Source: GCA-2731375 sp964507245 (GTDB lineage Bacteria > Pseudomonadota > Alphaproteobacteria > GCA-2731375). From it: a stretch of DNA of 14,547 bases. How positions within the stretch are numbered: position 1 is the first letter of the stretch; each line of letters begins with the position of its first letter. The notes under the pieces are model-generated. The model searched no databases. It saw only the letters and a list, made by a program, of their open reading frames with translations, and had not been told where the DNA came from. Position numbers and translations under genes: made by a program. This document shows positions 6,996-14,547 of the stretch, one piece after another. Where the stretch lies: positions 1 through 14,547 of the forward strand of contig CAZDQC010000088.1 in NCBI GenBank assembly GCA_964507245.1, in the 5' to 3' direction.

Positions 6996-7823
6996 ATGGC
7001 GTTGAGCAATATTCGAGTAAAGCCCCTTACGGCTACTATTGGGGCGGAACTTGAAGGAGTTGATCTGAGCGAGCCTCTACATGACGATACGTTTGATGCT
7101 GTCCACGACGCCTTGATGGATCATAACGTCATATTTTTCCGGGATCAGGAATTGACGTTGGAGCAGCACAAGGATTTCGGTCGCCGCTTCGGTGACCTTC
7201 ATATTCATCCCGCCGCGCCCAGCCCCAAAGGACACCCGGAAATCCTGAAAATTCATGCCGACGAGAATTCCAAATTCGTGGCCGGCGGAGCCTGGCATTC
7301 CGACGTAAGCTGTGATGTGGAGCCGCCAATGGGCAGCATACTCCATCTTCATACCGTGCCACAGCATGGCGGCGACACATTGTTCTCCAACATGTACGGA
7401 GCGTACGAGGCATTGTCGGACAGAATGCAGAACTTTCTGGATGGTCTGAGTGCCAAGCATCGATCGGAACATGTGCATGGCGGCCGCTACGGCGACAAGG
7501 AAAACTTGCGGGATGGCGATTATCCCGAAGCCATCCACCCTGTCGTCCGGACCCATCCGGTGACCAAGCGGAAAGGCTTGTACGTTAACTCAGCCTTCAC
7601 CACACGGATTATGGAATTGAGCCGTCATGAGAGCCAGGATGTTCTGCAAATGCTCCACAACCACATTGCCCGCGGCGTGGATTTTCAATGCCGATTCCGC
7701 TGGGAACGCAATTCCGTCGCCTTTTGGGATAACCGCTGCACCCAACACCACGCCGCCTGGGACTATTTTCCCGACGTACGGTCAGGCTACCGGGTTACGA
7801 TCCAAGGGGATCGTCCGATCTAG
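6996..7823 (+). CDS. TauD/TfdA-family Fe(II)/2-oxoglutarate dioxygenase
   Basis: A 275-residue cytoplasmic non-heme iron dioxygenase. The N-terminal block TIGAELEGVDLSEPL and HNVIFFRDQELTLEQH (43-58) is typical of the TauD/TfdA family. The iron ligands are the HxD pair His101 and Asp103 in AWHSDVSCD and a distal histidine in NRCTQHHAAWDY (His251). The 2-oxoglutarate-binding arginine is Arg266 in RSGYRVTIQGDRP. GGDTLFSNMYGAYEALSD is also family-standard. The enzyme should couple 2-oxoglutarate decarboxylation to hydroxylation of a substrate that is unknown here; taurine, 2,4-D and alkyl sulfates are the classic ones. The start is set by GGAGG at 6983-6987, nine codons inside the longest frame. 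Its stop is 10 bases from the stop of the convergent LLM gene. Confidence 0.92.
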   Translation: MALSNIRVKPLTATIGAELEGVDLSEPLHDDTFDAVHDALMDHNVIFFRDQELTLEQHKDFGRRFGDLHIHPAAPSPKGHPEILKIHADENSKFVAGGAWHSDVSCDVEPPMGSILHLHTVPQHGGDTLFSNMYGAYEALSDRMQNFLDGLSAKHRSEHVHGGRYGDKENLRDGDYPEAIHPVVRTHPVTKRKGLYVNSAFTTRIMELSRHESQDVLQMLHNHIARGVDFQCRFRWERNSVAFWDNRCTQHHAAWDYFPDVRSGYRVTIQGDRPI

Positions 7824-7833
7824 CACGCAGTGG

Positions 7834-8670
7834 TTAGGTCATCATCACGGCATATTGATCGAGCAGGGGCAGGATTTCCTCTCGGCTCGCTGAAGGTAGG
7901 TTGAAAACCGTGCGACTGACACTCGCATCCCGGTAACCCTTAAGCATTGCAGCGTCGTCCGTGGCGCCAAAGATGGTAATGCCGAGATCGTCGGGATTGC
8001 GTCCTGCTTCCGCTGCCATCTGACGGAATTTTGGCAAAGTTTCCACTACATTCCAACCGCGCCCGCCAATTGGCATCCAACCGTCCCCATAGGATATAGC
8101 CCGTTTGGCTGCATGAGGAAAGCCACCGCCAATGAGGATTTGGGGGTGGGGTTTCTGTATCGGTTTCGGCCAGGTCATCATGGGTTCGAAATTGACAAAC
8201 TTGCCGCTAAATTCCGGTTTGCTTTCTGTCCAGATGATCTTAAGGGCTGCTACGCGTTCCTCCATCAGGCTCATGCGGGTCTCGAATGTGGTGCCGTGGT
8301 CCGCCATTTCCTCAGCATTCCAGCCGGCGCCAATGCCCAGGATCACCCGGCCTTTAGACAATTGATCCAAAGTCGCCACTTCCTTTGCAAGCTGCAGGAC
8401 GTCGCGCTGAATAATCAGGCAAATGCCAGTACATAGTTTGATGGTCTTGGTCATCGATGCAGCCGTGGCCAAGGCTATGAACGGATCCATGCAATCATAA
8501 TACTGCTTCGGCAGCTCGGCGCCGCCAGGCCAGGGCGACTTTCGCGAAAGGGGGATATGTGAATGTTCAGGAAACCAGAGAGATTCAAAACCCCGTTCTT
8601 CGGCTGCTACGGCTAGTTCCGCCGGATCGATTGAGTAATCCGTTGGAAACATTGAAACACCATATTCCAT
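7834..8670 (-). CDS. LLM-class flavin-dependent oxidoreductase (TIGR03619-like)
   Basis: A 278-residue luciferase-like oxidoreductase. MEYGVSMFPTDYSIDP opens as this family does, followed by AEERGFESLWFPEHSHIP (23-40), DPFIALATAASMTKTIKLCTGI, KEVATLDQLSKGRVILGIGAGW and a C-terminal PQILIGGGFPHAAKRAISYGDGWMP. These blocks are the flavin or F420-binding TIM-barrel core, as in the Rv2161c-like TIGR03619 group. The frame extends 20 codons further to 8730, but the homology begins at the ATG at 8668-8670, which has CAGGT upstream; the extension would also collide with the divergent CMD gene. It differs clearly from the LLM protein at 913-1920, so the two are not a recent duplication. The substrate is unknown, and the cofactor could be FMN or F420. 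Confidence 0.87.
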   Translation of the reverse strand: MEYGVSMFPTDYSIDPAELAVAAEERGFESLWFPEHSHIPLSRKSPWPGGAELPKQYYDCMDPFIALATAASMTKTIKLCTGICLIIQRDVLQLAKEVATLDQLSKGRVILGIGAGWNAEEMADHGTTFETRMSLMEERVAALKIIWTESKPEFSGKFVNFEPMMTWPKPIQKPHPQILIGGGFPHAAKRAISYGDGWMPIGGRGWNVVETLPKFRQMAAEAGRNPDDLGITIFGATDDAAMLKGYRDASVSRTVFNLPSASREEILPLLDQYAVMMT

Positions 8671-8707
8671 GTGGAACCTGTTTGTCTGATATTGCTCGAC
8701 GGCTTTT

Positions 8708-8716
8708 AGTATAACA
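8708..8716 (-). promoter_or_regulatory. Extended -10 promoter element for the LLM gene
   Basis: On the minus strand the sequence reads TG-T-TATACT, an extended -10 consensus, about 38 bases before the ATG at 8670, so a leader of roughly 30 bases would follow. No good -35 is seen, as is common for extended -10 promoters. The same bases read TATAAC on the plus strand (8710-8715), a plausible -10 for the divergent CMD gene. Confidence 0.35.
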
Positions 8717-8749
8717 TAGCCAAATGCCAAAAATGATGGAGGTGAGGTT

Positions 8750-9319
8750 ATGCCACGGGTCAGGGAAATTGAAATCGATGAAGTGCCTGCCGATGCCCAA
8801 CCGATCTATCGGCGCTTTGCCAACGAATACGGTCCGTTTCTCAATCAGGTGAAAATATTTGCTCATCGCCCACCCGCATTGCGCCATATTATGGGGCTAC
8901 TTCTAGAGCTGGCAGACGAGGCTGTGTTGCCAAAGCGGTACCTGGAGATAGGCCTGGTGGTGGTGTCAAAATTAAACGACTGCGAATATTGCGTCGCCCA
9001 CCATGCTCCGCGTCTCATGGATCTCGGTCTTTCGGCTGAAGCGACGGCAAATATCCTGGCTAATCAGGTACCGGGCTTCGATGAAGTGGACACAGTGGTC
9101 CGTGATTATGCCATGCAGGTGACCGAGACACCGGGTCGCATTCGCGATGCCATGTATGAGCGACTGCGCAAACATTTTAGTGAAGAACAGATCGTCGAAT
9201 TGACCTTGCGTATTGCCTTGTGCGGGTTCTTTAACCGTTTCAACGATGCGATGGGCATTGAAATGGAGGATGGTGTGGAAGCTGAATTGATGGCCAGAAC
9301 CGCTGCAGCAGGAGATTGA
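8750..9319 (+). CDS. Carboxymuconolactone decarboxylase / AhpD-like protein
   Basis: A 189-residue all-helical protein of the CMD/AhpD family. The signature is KLNDCEYCVAHHAPRL, with a redox-type Cys78-x-x-Cys81 and the histidine at 85, as in AhpD-type peroxidases; Glu66 in the helix before it fits the proton-relay position. A second helical region, ELTLRIALCGFFNRFNDAMG, closes the domain. The CxxC suggests thiol chemistry (hydroperoxide reduction or protection) rather than lactone decarboxylation, but this family is poorly resolved. A strong GGAGG (8738-8742) lies seven bases before the ATG. The stop TGA at 9317-9319 is two bases from the GTG start of the crotonase gene, so the two are almost certainly co-transcribed and translationally coupled. 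Confidence 0.85.
   Translation: MPRVREIEIDEVPADAQPIYRRFANEYGPFLNQVKIFAHRPPALRHIMGLLLELADEAVLPKRYLEIGLVVVSKLNDCEYCVAHHAPRLMDLGLSAEATANILANQVPGFDEVDTVVRDYAMQVTETPGRIRDAMYERLRKHFSEEQIVELTLRIALCGFFNRFNDAMGIEMEDGVEAELMARTAAAGD
9311..9314 (+). promoter_or_regulatory. Ribosome binding site deciding the crotonase start
   Basis: GGAG inside the end of the CMD gene, seven bases before GTG 9322-9324. The frame could also begin at TTG 9316-9318, but that codon is only one base from the GGAG and is unlikely to be used. Confidence 0.6.
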
Positions 9320-9321
9320 GC

Positions 9322-10182
9322 GTGAGTTACCAGGATATTTTGTACGATGTGGACGATGGTATAGCCACCGTCACTATGAACCGACCTGATATGCTGAATG
9401 CATTTACTGGTGTGATGCTGGACGAGATCATTGACGTCATTGACAGGACCGATGCCGATGATGATGTGCGTGCCGTGATCTTTACGGGCGCGGGGAGGGG
9501 ATTTTGTGCGGGTGCCGATCTATCCCGTGGCGGTGAAACCTTCGACATGGCGAAACGGGAAGGCGAGGGTCCTATTGATCAATGGCGCGATGGTGGCGGC
9601 CGCGTAACTCTGCGTCTGTTTGAATCAAAGAAACCGCTGATCGCCGCCGTCAATGGCCCGGCGGCTGGCGTCGGTGTGACCATGCAGTTGCCCATGGACT
9701 ATCGGATTGCCTCTACCAACGCTCGATTTGGCCTAGTTTTTACTAGGCGCGGTGTTGTTATGGAAGCTTGCTCTTCCTGGTTTCTGCCGCGTCTAGTAGG
9801 TATTGCTCAGGCCATGGATTGGGTGATGAGCGGAAGAATTTTTCCCGCTGAGGAAGCCTTGGCGGGCGGCCTAGTCAGCCAAGTGGTAGAGCCGGAAGAA
9901 TTGTTGCCAACAGCCCAAGCCATTGGGCGCGAGATCGCCGAAAATACCTCGGCCGTCTCTGTCGCTCTTTGCCGGCATATGATGTGGAAGATGCTGGGAG
10001 CTGATCATCCCATGGAGGCACACAAAATTGACAGCCGTGGCATCCGCAGTATGGGTCAATTGCCGGACGCTTATGAAGGTGTGCAGTCGTTCCTAGAAAA
10101 ACGTTCCGGCAACTACACCATGAAGCCGAGCAAGGACATGCCGAATTTCTTCCCTTGGTGGGAAGAACGGGTATTCGAATAG
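9322..10182 (+). CDS. Enoyl-CoA hydratase/isomerase (crotonase) family protein
   Basis: A 286-residue crotonase-fold protein acting on an acyl-CoA. MSYQDILYDVDDGIATVTMNRPDMLNAF and FTGAGRGFCAGADLS (54-68) contain the first oxyanion-hole segment, and NGPAAGVGVTMQLPMDYRIA (111-130) the second. By position against the standard hydratase, Glu144 is replaced by Thr120 and Glu164 by Phe140, so both classical hydratase glutamates are absent. A glutamate at 148 (GVVMEACSSWFLPR) is in the place where some crotonase subfamilies keep their only acid. It is more likely an isomerase, hydrolase or lyase than an ordinary beta-oxidation hydratase. The start is GTG 9322, set by GGAG at 9311-9314. It is coupled to the upstream CMD gene. 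Confidence 0.85.
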   Translation: MSYQDILYDVDDGIATVTMNRPDMLNAFTGVMLDEIIDVIDRTDADDDVRAVIFTGAGRGFCAGADLSRGGETFDMAKREGEGPIDQWRDGGGRVTLRLFESKKPLIAAVNGPAAGVGVTMQLPMDYRIASTNARFGLVFTRRGVVMEACSSWFLPRLVGIAQAMDWVMSGRIFPAEEALAGGLVSQVVEPEELLPTAQAIGREIAENTSAVSVALCRHMMWKMLGADHPMEAHKIDSRGIRSMGQLPDAYEGVQSFLEKRSGNYTMKPSKDMPNFFPWWEERVFE

Positions 10183-10276
10183 GAGAAAGTTTATTTCGAT
10201 CCTAAGGTCGTCAGCGGCGATACCTTCATGTACTGATCGTAGTCAGTCTTATACCATCGAGTCGTTGAAAGGGGTG

Positions 10277-11176
10277 TCACGCTGGAACGCCCCAGTCTAT
10301 CAACATCATTTCGGCCTGGGTACGTATTTCATCGGGGATTTTCATAGTGCGCCGTGCTTGTAAGTCGAACATGCAGGCGACGATATCGAATGTGGCAGTC
10401 AGATCGCCGCTGCTGTCGTTAAACAGTCGGTGTCCAACGCGAAAAGTCTTTTCGGCCACTTGCAATAGACCAGTTCGCAAGGTGTAGATATCGCCGGCGT
10501 CAATGGGGGCAAGAAAGCGCACGAAATATTCCAGCCCCGCTCCACCCCAATGTTTGGTCTTGGCGAGATCCCGGGTGATGCCCATGCGATGGCGCAAGGG
10601 ACCAATACCATCGGAGGCGATAGCGTAATATTGCCGTAAACACATCGCGCCCCGTTCATCGCAATCCCAGGCGTCGATGGTGCCGCGGGAAGAGACAAAG
10701 GCATTGGCAGATGACCCTACAGATGCGGGTACGTGAGTGCCTGCCGTCGGAATACGCTTTTGCACGGGCAGGTCAATGATGCGAGTTGCCAATTCGTCTC
10801 TTATTCTGTCGGGCCAAGTTGTCGGTCTTCTTGAGTCCGTGTCACACGCTTGGCAATGCAAATCGAAGCTGGAAGACAATTTTCCGGTTCCTGAATTTAT
10901 TATTTCGGCAAGCAATCGGATGTGGTCGTCGCCGACCGCCAATATTGCAGCGCGAACTTCTAATTCATCGTCGACGTGCAATTCTCCCTGATAGTGGCTG
11001 AAGGCGGCCTTGTGCTGTACGGAAATTCCGGCACTGTCTGGTAGGCCAATCTTACCCATGGAAGCGCTTAGGCCGTCGGCGACCTTAGCGGCATAGAACT
11101 GAATGTTAAAATGGCCCATGATGTCACATTCCTGGGCATTCACCTGGTCCCGGAAAATGGTTACAAACTTACTCAT
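10277..11176 (-). CDS. Double-hotdog acyl-CoA thioesterase-like protein
   Basis: A 299-residue protein that reads as two fused hotdog domains of the 4-hydroxybenzoyl-CoA thioesterase (4HBT) type. Domain one (about 5-130) begins FRDQVNAQECDIMGHFNIQFY, the equivalent of the D-x-M-G-H-x-N catalytic segment. Domain two (about 155-285) begins SSRGTIDAWDCDERGAMCLRQYY in the same structural place, but the histidine and asparagine are not kept there. The linker is polar (TDSRRPTTWPDRIRDE). The likely role is hydrolysis of a thioester in the cytoplasm; one active centre per pair of domains would be normal. No strong Shine-Dalgarno sequence precedes the ATG at 11174-11176. It is convergent with the crotonase gene (94 bases between) and divergent from the amino acid decarboxylase (66 bases). 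The substrate is unknown. Confidence 0.7.
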   Translation of the reverse strand: MSKFVTIFRDQVNAQECDIMGHFNIQFYAAKVADGLSASMGKIGLPDSAGISVQHKAAFSHYQGELHVDDELEVRAAILAVGDDHIRLLAEIINSGTGKLSSSFDLHCQACDTDSRRPTTWPDRIRDELATRIIDLPVQKRIPTAGTHVPASVGSSANAFVSSRGTIDAWDCDERGAMCLRQYYAIASDGIGPLRHRMGITRDLAKTKHWGGAGLEYFVRFLAPIDAGDIYTLRTGLLQVAEKTFRVGHRLFNDSSGDLTATFDIVACMFDLQARRTMKIPDEIRTQAEMMLIDWGVPA

Positions 11177-11233
11177 TACGCTGGCTCGTTTCGTTGCTTT
11201 TTGGATGGCCTGAATATAGACAAAAATTCAGCT

Positions 11234-11238
11234 GGAGG
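11234..11238 (+). promoter_or_regulatory. Ribosome binding site deciding the decarboxylase start
   Basis: GGAGG with four bases to the ATG at 11243-11245. It rules out the 44 additional upstream codons of the same frame, which would overlap the divergent thioesterase-like gene and have no family similarity. Confidence 0.7.
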
Positions 11239-11242
11239 AACT

Positions 11243-12661
11243 ATGGACACAGAGGAATTTCGTCACCACGGACATATTTTCGTGGATTGGATGGCGGACT
11301 ATCTCGCTGGTGTTGAAAAATATCCTGTAATGGCGCAAGTCAAGCCCGGCGAGATTACGGCTAAGCTGGCCTCATCGGCTCCGGAACAGGGCGAGCCCAT
11401 GGAACAGATATTTGCCGATTTCCAATCCCAGATTTTGCCGGGTATCACTCATTGGCAACATCCATCCTTCTTTGCATTTTTTCCCGCTAATTCCTCTCCG
11501 CCATCCGTGTTAGCAGAAATGTTAACCGCCACCATCGCGCCCCAATGCATGTTATGGCAGACCTCACCGGCGGCTACCGAGATGGAAACGCAGGTGCTGG
11601 ACTGGTTACGCCAGATGATCGGTTTACCTGAAGGTCTCGAAGGGGTGATCCAGGATAGTGCATCGTCTGCGTGCCTATGCGCGTTACTAACAGCGCGGGA
11701 GCGGGCCACGGAATGGCGCGGCAATCAAGAGGGCCTTGGTGGGATGGCTGCTCTATGCGTCTATGTCTCGGAACAAGTGCACTCGTCGGCCGAGAAGGAC
11801 GTCATGGTGGCTGGCCTGGGCAGCAAAAATCTCCGAAAAATCCCGGTGGATGATGACTTTGCCATGCTCCCGGATGCTTTAGTGGAAGCGATTCAGGAGG
11901 ATGTGACTGCGGGCCGAACCCCTTGTTGCGTCATCGCGACCCTTGGCAGCACGGGCGTTGGCGCCGTCGATCCTCTCCGCCCTATTGGTGAAATTTGCCA
12001 ACGTTACGGTATCTATCTTCATGTTGATGCGGCTTGGGCCGGTTCCGCCCTAGTATTGCCTGAATGGCGCTGGATTATTGATGGGGTCGAGGCTGCGGAT
12101 AGTTTTGCATTTAATCCACACAAATGGCTATTCACAAATTTTGATTGTTGCGCGCATTTTGTTCGTTCGGGTTCGGATCTGGTGCGCACCCTGGATATTC
12201 TGCCAACCTATCTAAAAACCCGCGAAGGTGATCAGGTTATTGATTACCGGAATTGGGGCGTCCCCTTGGGCCGCCGGTTCCGGGCATTGAAATTATGGTT
12301 TGTTCTTCGTAGCTACGGCGTGGCCGAGATCCGCCGCATCATTGCCTCGCATATTCAGATGGCAGGAGAGGTAGCGGCCTGGATGGAAGCAGCTGAGGAT
12401 TTTGAGATCCTTGCACCGCTATCCCTAGCATTGTTCAATTTTCGATTCCATCCTAAGGGCGTTAACGATGCTGCTGAGCTAGATCGTTTGAATGAACGGC
12501 TATTGCTGGCGTTAAATGATTCGGGCGATCTTTATTTGACGCAAAACAATGTGCGCGGTGCCTTTGCGATCCGTTTCGCTGTGGGCCAAACCTACACAGA
12601 GCCGCGTCATGTCGCGGCGGCCTGGCAGGCCATTCAGAATACAGCGTGGAACTTGGTTTAA
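11243..12661 (+). CDS. Aromatic-L-amino-acid decarboxylase (PLP group II)
   Basis: A 472-residue PLP-dependent decarboxylase of the AADC/TyDC type. It has the N-terminal swap region (EEFRHHGHIFVDWMADYLAG), the substrate-side block HWQHPSFFAFFPANSSPPS, SPAATEMETQVLDWLRQM, the phosphate-binding QDSASSACLCALLTARE, the ring-stacking His180 in SEQVHSSAEK, the PLP-binding Asp262 in HVDAAWAG, and the Schiff-base lysine Lys294 in FNPHKW. These are the residues expected for an active enzyme that turns an aromatic amino acid into its amine; tryptophan, tyrosine, phenylalanine and DOPA cannot be told apart by eye. Its length is normal. The ThDP-dependent enzyme follows on the same strand after about 109 bases, too far to be sure of an operon. 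Confidence 0.92.
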   Translation: MDTEEFRHHGHIFVDWMADYLAGVEKYPVMAQVKPGEITAKLASSAPEQGEPMEQIFADFQSQILPGITHWQHPSFFAFFPANSSPPSVLAEMLTATIAPQCMLWQTSPAATEMETQVLDWLRQMIGLPEGLEGVIQDSASSACLCALLTARERATEWRGNQEGLGGMAALCVYVSEQVHSSAEKDVMVAGLGSKNLRKIPVDDDFAMLPDALVEAIQEDVTAGRTPCCVIATLGSTGVGAVDPLRPIGEICQRYGIYLHVDAAWAGSALVLPEWRWIIDGVEAADSFAFNPHKWLFTNFDCCAHFVRSGSDLVRTLDILPTYLKTREGDQVIDYRNWGVPLGRRFRALKLWFVLRSYGVAEIRRIIASHIQMAGEVAAWMEAAEDFEILAPLSLALFNFRFHPKGVNDAAELDRLNERLLLALNDSGDLYLTQNNVRGAFAIRFAVGQTYTEPRHVAAAWQAIQNTAWNLV

Positions 12662-12770
12662 ATAGGTGTTCCTGCTGTGTGGGCAAGCAAACCTCGTTTC
12701 GAGTTGGGGCTTGGGCTACAATCCAAGTATCTAAAAATTCGTCCCTTCCTCTCATGAGATTTTGACCCGT

Positions 12771-14453
12771 ATGCCTAACAGCTCCAATATGCGAACCGGT
12801 GGCCAAATACTAGTTGACCAGCTGCTAATTCATAATGTCGACACAGCTTTTTGTGTGCCGGGCGAAAGTTACTTGGCCGCCTTGGATGCTCTGCACGATG
12901 TGCCGGAAATTCGTCTGTTGACCTGTCGCCATGAAGCCAATGCGGCCAACATGGCCGAAGCCTATGGGAAACTAACGGGCCGGCCGGGCATTTGTTTCGT
13001 CACCCGTGGGCCTGGTGCATGTCATGCTGTGGTTGGGCTGCACACCGCATTTCAGGATAGCTCTCCACTTATTCTGTTTGTTGGCCAGGTCGGCCGCGAA
13101 ATGATGGAGCGGGAAGCCTTTCAGGAAATGGATTTTCGGCGGTTCTTTGGACAGGTTAGCAAATGGTCGGCGGAAATTCAGGATCCAGGTCGTATACCAG
13201 AATTGGTCAGTCAGGCCTTTCACGTAGCGACATCGGGCCGGCCGGGGCCCGTTATGCTCTCTTTGCCAGAGGATATGTTACGGGAATTGTCCGGCGTTGG
13301 CGATGCGCGAACCTATCGGGCCGTACAAGCCCATCCCGGCCCAGGCGATATGGAGCAATTGCGCACGATGTTGGTGGCCGCCAAACGGCCAGTCATGATG
13401 TTGGGTGGAGGCACCTGGACGCCCAAAGCAGTGGCCGATATTACGACTTTTGCTGAAGCCAACGGTCTGCCGGTCTGTTGCTCCTTCCGCAATCAGGATC
13501 GTTTCGACAACCATCACGACAACTATGTTGGTGAAGTTGGTATCGGCTCAAACCCCGCCTTGATAGCACTCTTATCCGAAACTGATTTGTTGCTTGCCGT
13601 GGGACCGCGGTTGGGCGAACAGTCTACACAGGGGTATTCACTGCTAGATATTCCTGCTCCACAACAGCCTATGGTGCATGTGTACCCGGATCCGGAGGAA
13701 TTGGGTCGGGTCTACCGCGCCGAGTTGCCGATCAATGCTGGCATGGCGGCATTCGCTGCCGCGGCTGCGTCGATGTTACCGGTCGATAGTACTGCCTGGG
13801 CCGGTGTATTGGCCCAGGCACGACAGGATTACCTAGCCTACATAGAGATCCAACCAACCTTTGGTGATCTTGACCTTGCCGATGTTTTGCGCGTCTTGCG
13901 GCAGAGGTTGCCCAAGGATGCCTTAGTGGCAAATGACGCAGGAAATTTTTCAGGCTGGGCCCATCGCTATTTGCCGTTTTCGACTTACCCTAGTCAGGTA
14001 GGCCCTACCAACGGTGCAATGGGTTATGGCGTGCCGGCGGCGCTGGCAGCGGCGCTGATCTTTCCGGAACGGACAACAATCTGTTTTGTTGGTGATGGCG
14101 GCTTTCTGATGGCTAGCAACGAATTGGCCACTGCGTTGCAATATAATCTAAAGCCCATTTATCTCGTAATTAACAACGGCATGTTTGGCACCATTCGGAT
14201 GCATCAGGAGCGCGACTATCCGGGCCGGGAAGTAGCGACAGCGCTGCACAATCCAGATTTTTCTGCCTACGCGAAATCATTTGGTGCCTATGGTGAAATT
14301 ATCGACCGTTCCGAGAATTTTGCGCCTGCCTTGGATCGGGCCCTCGCGGCAGGTAAGGTTGCAGTGCTGGAGTTACGCATAAATCCTGAGGTGATAAATA
14401 CCAAGACGACCCTATCAGCAATTCGTGATGCGGCGTTGGCCAAGCAAGATTAG
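12771..14453 (+). CDS. ThDP-dependent enzyme, acetolactate synthase-like
   Basis: A 560-residue thiamine diphosphate enzyme with the three-domain layout of the acetolactate synthase/benzoylformate decarboxylase superfamily. The N-terminal Pyr domain has FCVPGESYLAALDAL and the activating Glu55 in LLTCRHEANAANMAEAYG. The central domain is near 195-325 (KRPVMMLGGGTWTP). The C-terminal PP domain has GDGGFLMASNELATA (441 onward) and VINNGMFGTIRMHQ with Asn468-Asn469, completing the GDG-N26-NN metal-ThDP motif. The active-site context APTNGAMGYGVP-like (GPTNGAMGYGVPAA) is present. Whether it makes acetolactate or decarboxylates another 2-oxo acid cannot be decided; no small regulatory subunit lies nearby. 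The ATG at 12771 is preferred to an upstream TTG and a later ATG at 12789, although none has a good Shine-Dalgarno. The 109-base gap before it holds only a weak promoter-like stretch (TTGGGG 12704, TATCTA 12728). Confidence 0.88.
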   Translation: MPNSSNMRTGGQILVDQLLIHNVDTAFCVPGESYLAALDALHDVPEIRLLTCRHEANAANMAEAYGKLTGRPGICFVTRGPGACHAVVGLHTAFQDSSPLILFVGQVGREMMEREAFQEMDFRRFFGQVSKWSAEIQDPGRIPELVSQAFHVATSGRPGPVMLSLPEDMLRELSGVGDARTYRAVQAHPGPGDMEQLRTMLVAAKRPVMMLGGGTWTPKAVADITTFAEANGLPVCCSFRNQDRFDNHHDNYVGEVGIGSNPALIALLSETDLLLAVGPRLGEQSTQGYSLLDIPAPQQPMVHVYPDPEELGRVYRAELPINAGMAAFAAAAASMLPVDSTAWAGVLAQARQDYLAYIEIQPTFGDLDLADVLRVLRQRLPKDALVANDAGNFSGWAHRYLPFSTYPSQVGPTNGAMGYGVPAALAAALIFPERTTICFVGDGGFLMASNELATALQYNLKPIYLVINNGMFGTIRMHQERDYPGREVATALHNPDFSAYAKSFGAYGEIIDRSENFAPALDRALAAGKVAVLELRINPEVINTKTTLSAIRDAALAKQD

Positions 14454-14547
14454 TGTCTAATAGCTCCGTCTAGCGTTCCTAAGTGGGAGTAGGCGTCCAA
14501 GATCTGGGTGACTGTGAGTTGCCCAGCGAACTATCGTGCAAAAGCAT

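Noticed and set aside
10183..10276. Short in-frame continuation after the crotonase stop (EKVYFDPKVVSGDTFMY) and a weak ACTGA/TCAGT repeat.
   Set aside because: Seventeen codons and a five-base stem without a T run are within chance; neither a gene remnant nor a terminator can be claimed.
12704..12733. Promoter-like TTGGGG and TATCTA with 18-base spacing, plus a small CTTGG/CCAAG repeat, before the ThDP enzyme gene.
   Set aside because: Both hexamers deviate from consensus and the repeat has only five pairs; mentioned in the gene entry but not called.
14457..14547. A minus-strand open frame running off the right edge, ending in LRNARRSY and TAG at 14457-14459.
   Set aside because: Only 29 codons are visible with no motif. 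A convergent partial gene is possible given the tight packing elsewhere, but it cannot be supported.

Overview
The window looks like a stretch of chromosome from a proteobacterium, most likely an alphaproteobacterium of the Rhodospirillales type. The grounds are the gene repertoire: a folate-dependent TrmFO, an NDUFAF6-type squalene/phytoene-synthase-like protein, a MobA-like nucleotidyltransferase that appears to be the tail of a larger molybdopterin enzyme, and several luciferase-like and CoA-linked catabolic enzymes. This assignment is inference, since there is no rRNA or other marker. I see no tRNA or rRNA gene, insertion sequence, CRISPR array, integrase or phage gene. No gene-free stretch exceeds 300 bases; the longest (217 and about 264 bases) are described below.

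Left part (1-2034): the 3' end of a molybdenum-cofactor nucleotidyltransferase, open to the window edge. A 58-codon ORF follows that resembles only the extreme C-terminus of an acyl-CoA carboxylase carboxyltransferase subunit and is probably a gene remnant. Next is a complete luciferase-like (LLM) flavin-dependent oxidoreductase. Middle (2035-6931): an MFS transporter on the minus strand; a divergent NDUFAF6-like protein whose end overlaps the end of trmFO by 38 bp; trmFO; an alpha/beta hydrolase; and, upstream of that hydrolase, a small minus-strand gene that seems to carry a frameshift.

Right part (6969-14547): a TauD/TfdA dioxygenase convergent with a second LLM oxidoreductase; a tightly coupled pair encoding a CMD/AhpD-like protein and a crotonase-family protein; a double-hotdog thioesterase-like protein; an aromatic-L-amino-acid decarboxylase; and a ThDP-dependent enzyme of the acetolactate synthase-like superfamily.

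The transcription direction changes almost gene by gene, so only a few pairs can be operons: 8750-10182, perhaps 11243-14453, and perhaps 6931-4317 read leftward. Taken together the right half suggests catabolism of small organic molecules: two flavin monooxygenase-type enzymes, a 2-oxoglutarate dioxygenase, a crotonase, a thioester hydrolase and two decarboxylase-type enzymes. No single substrate can be deduced. I found no convincing new defence, mobile or regulatory system. The most unusual items are the two broken small genes, the crotonase lacking both classical glutamates, and the palindromes upstream of the NDUFAF6-like gene.
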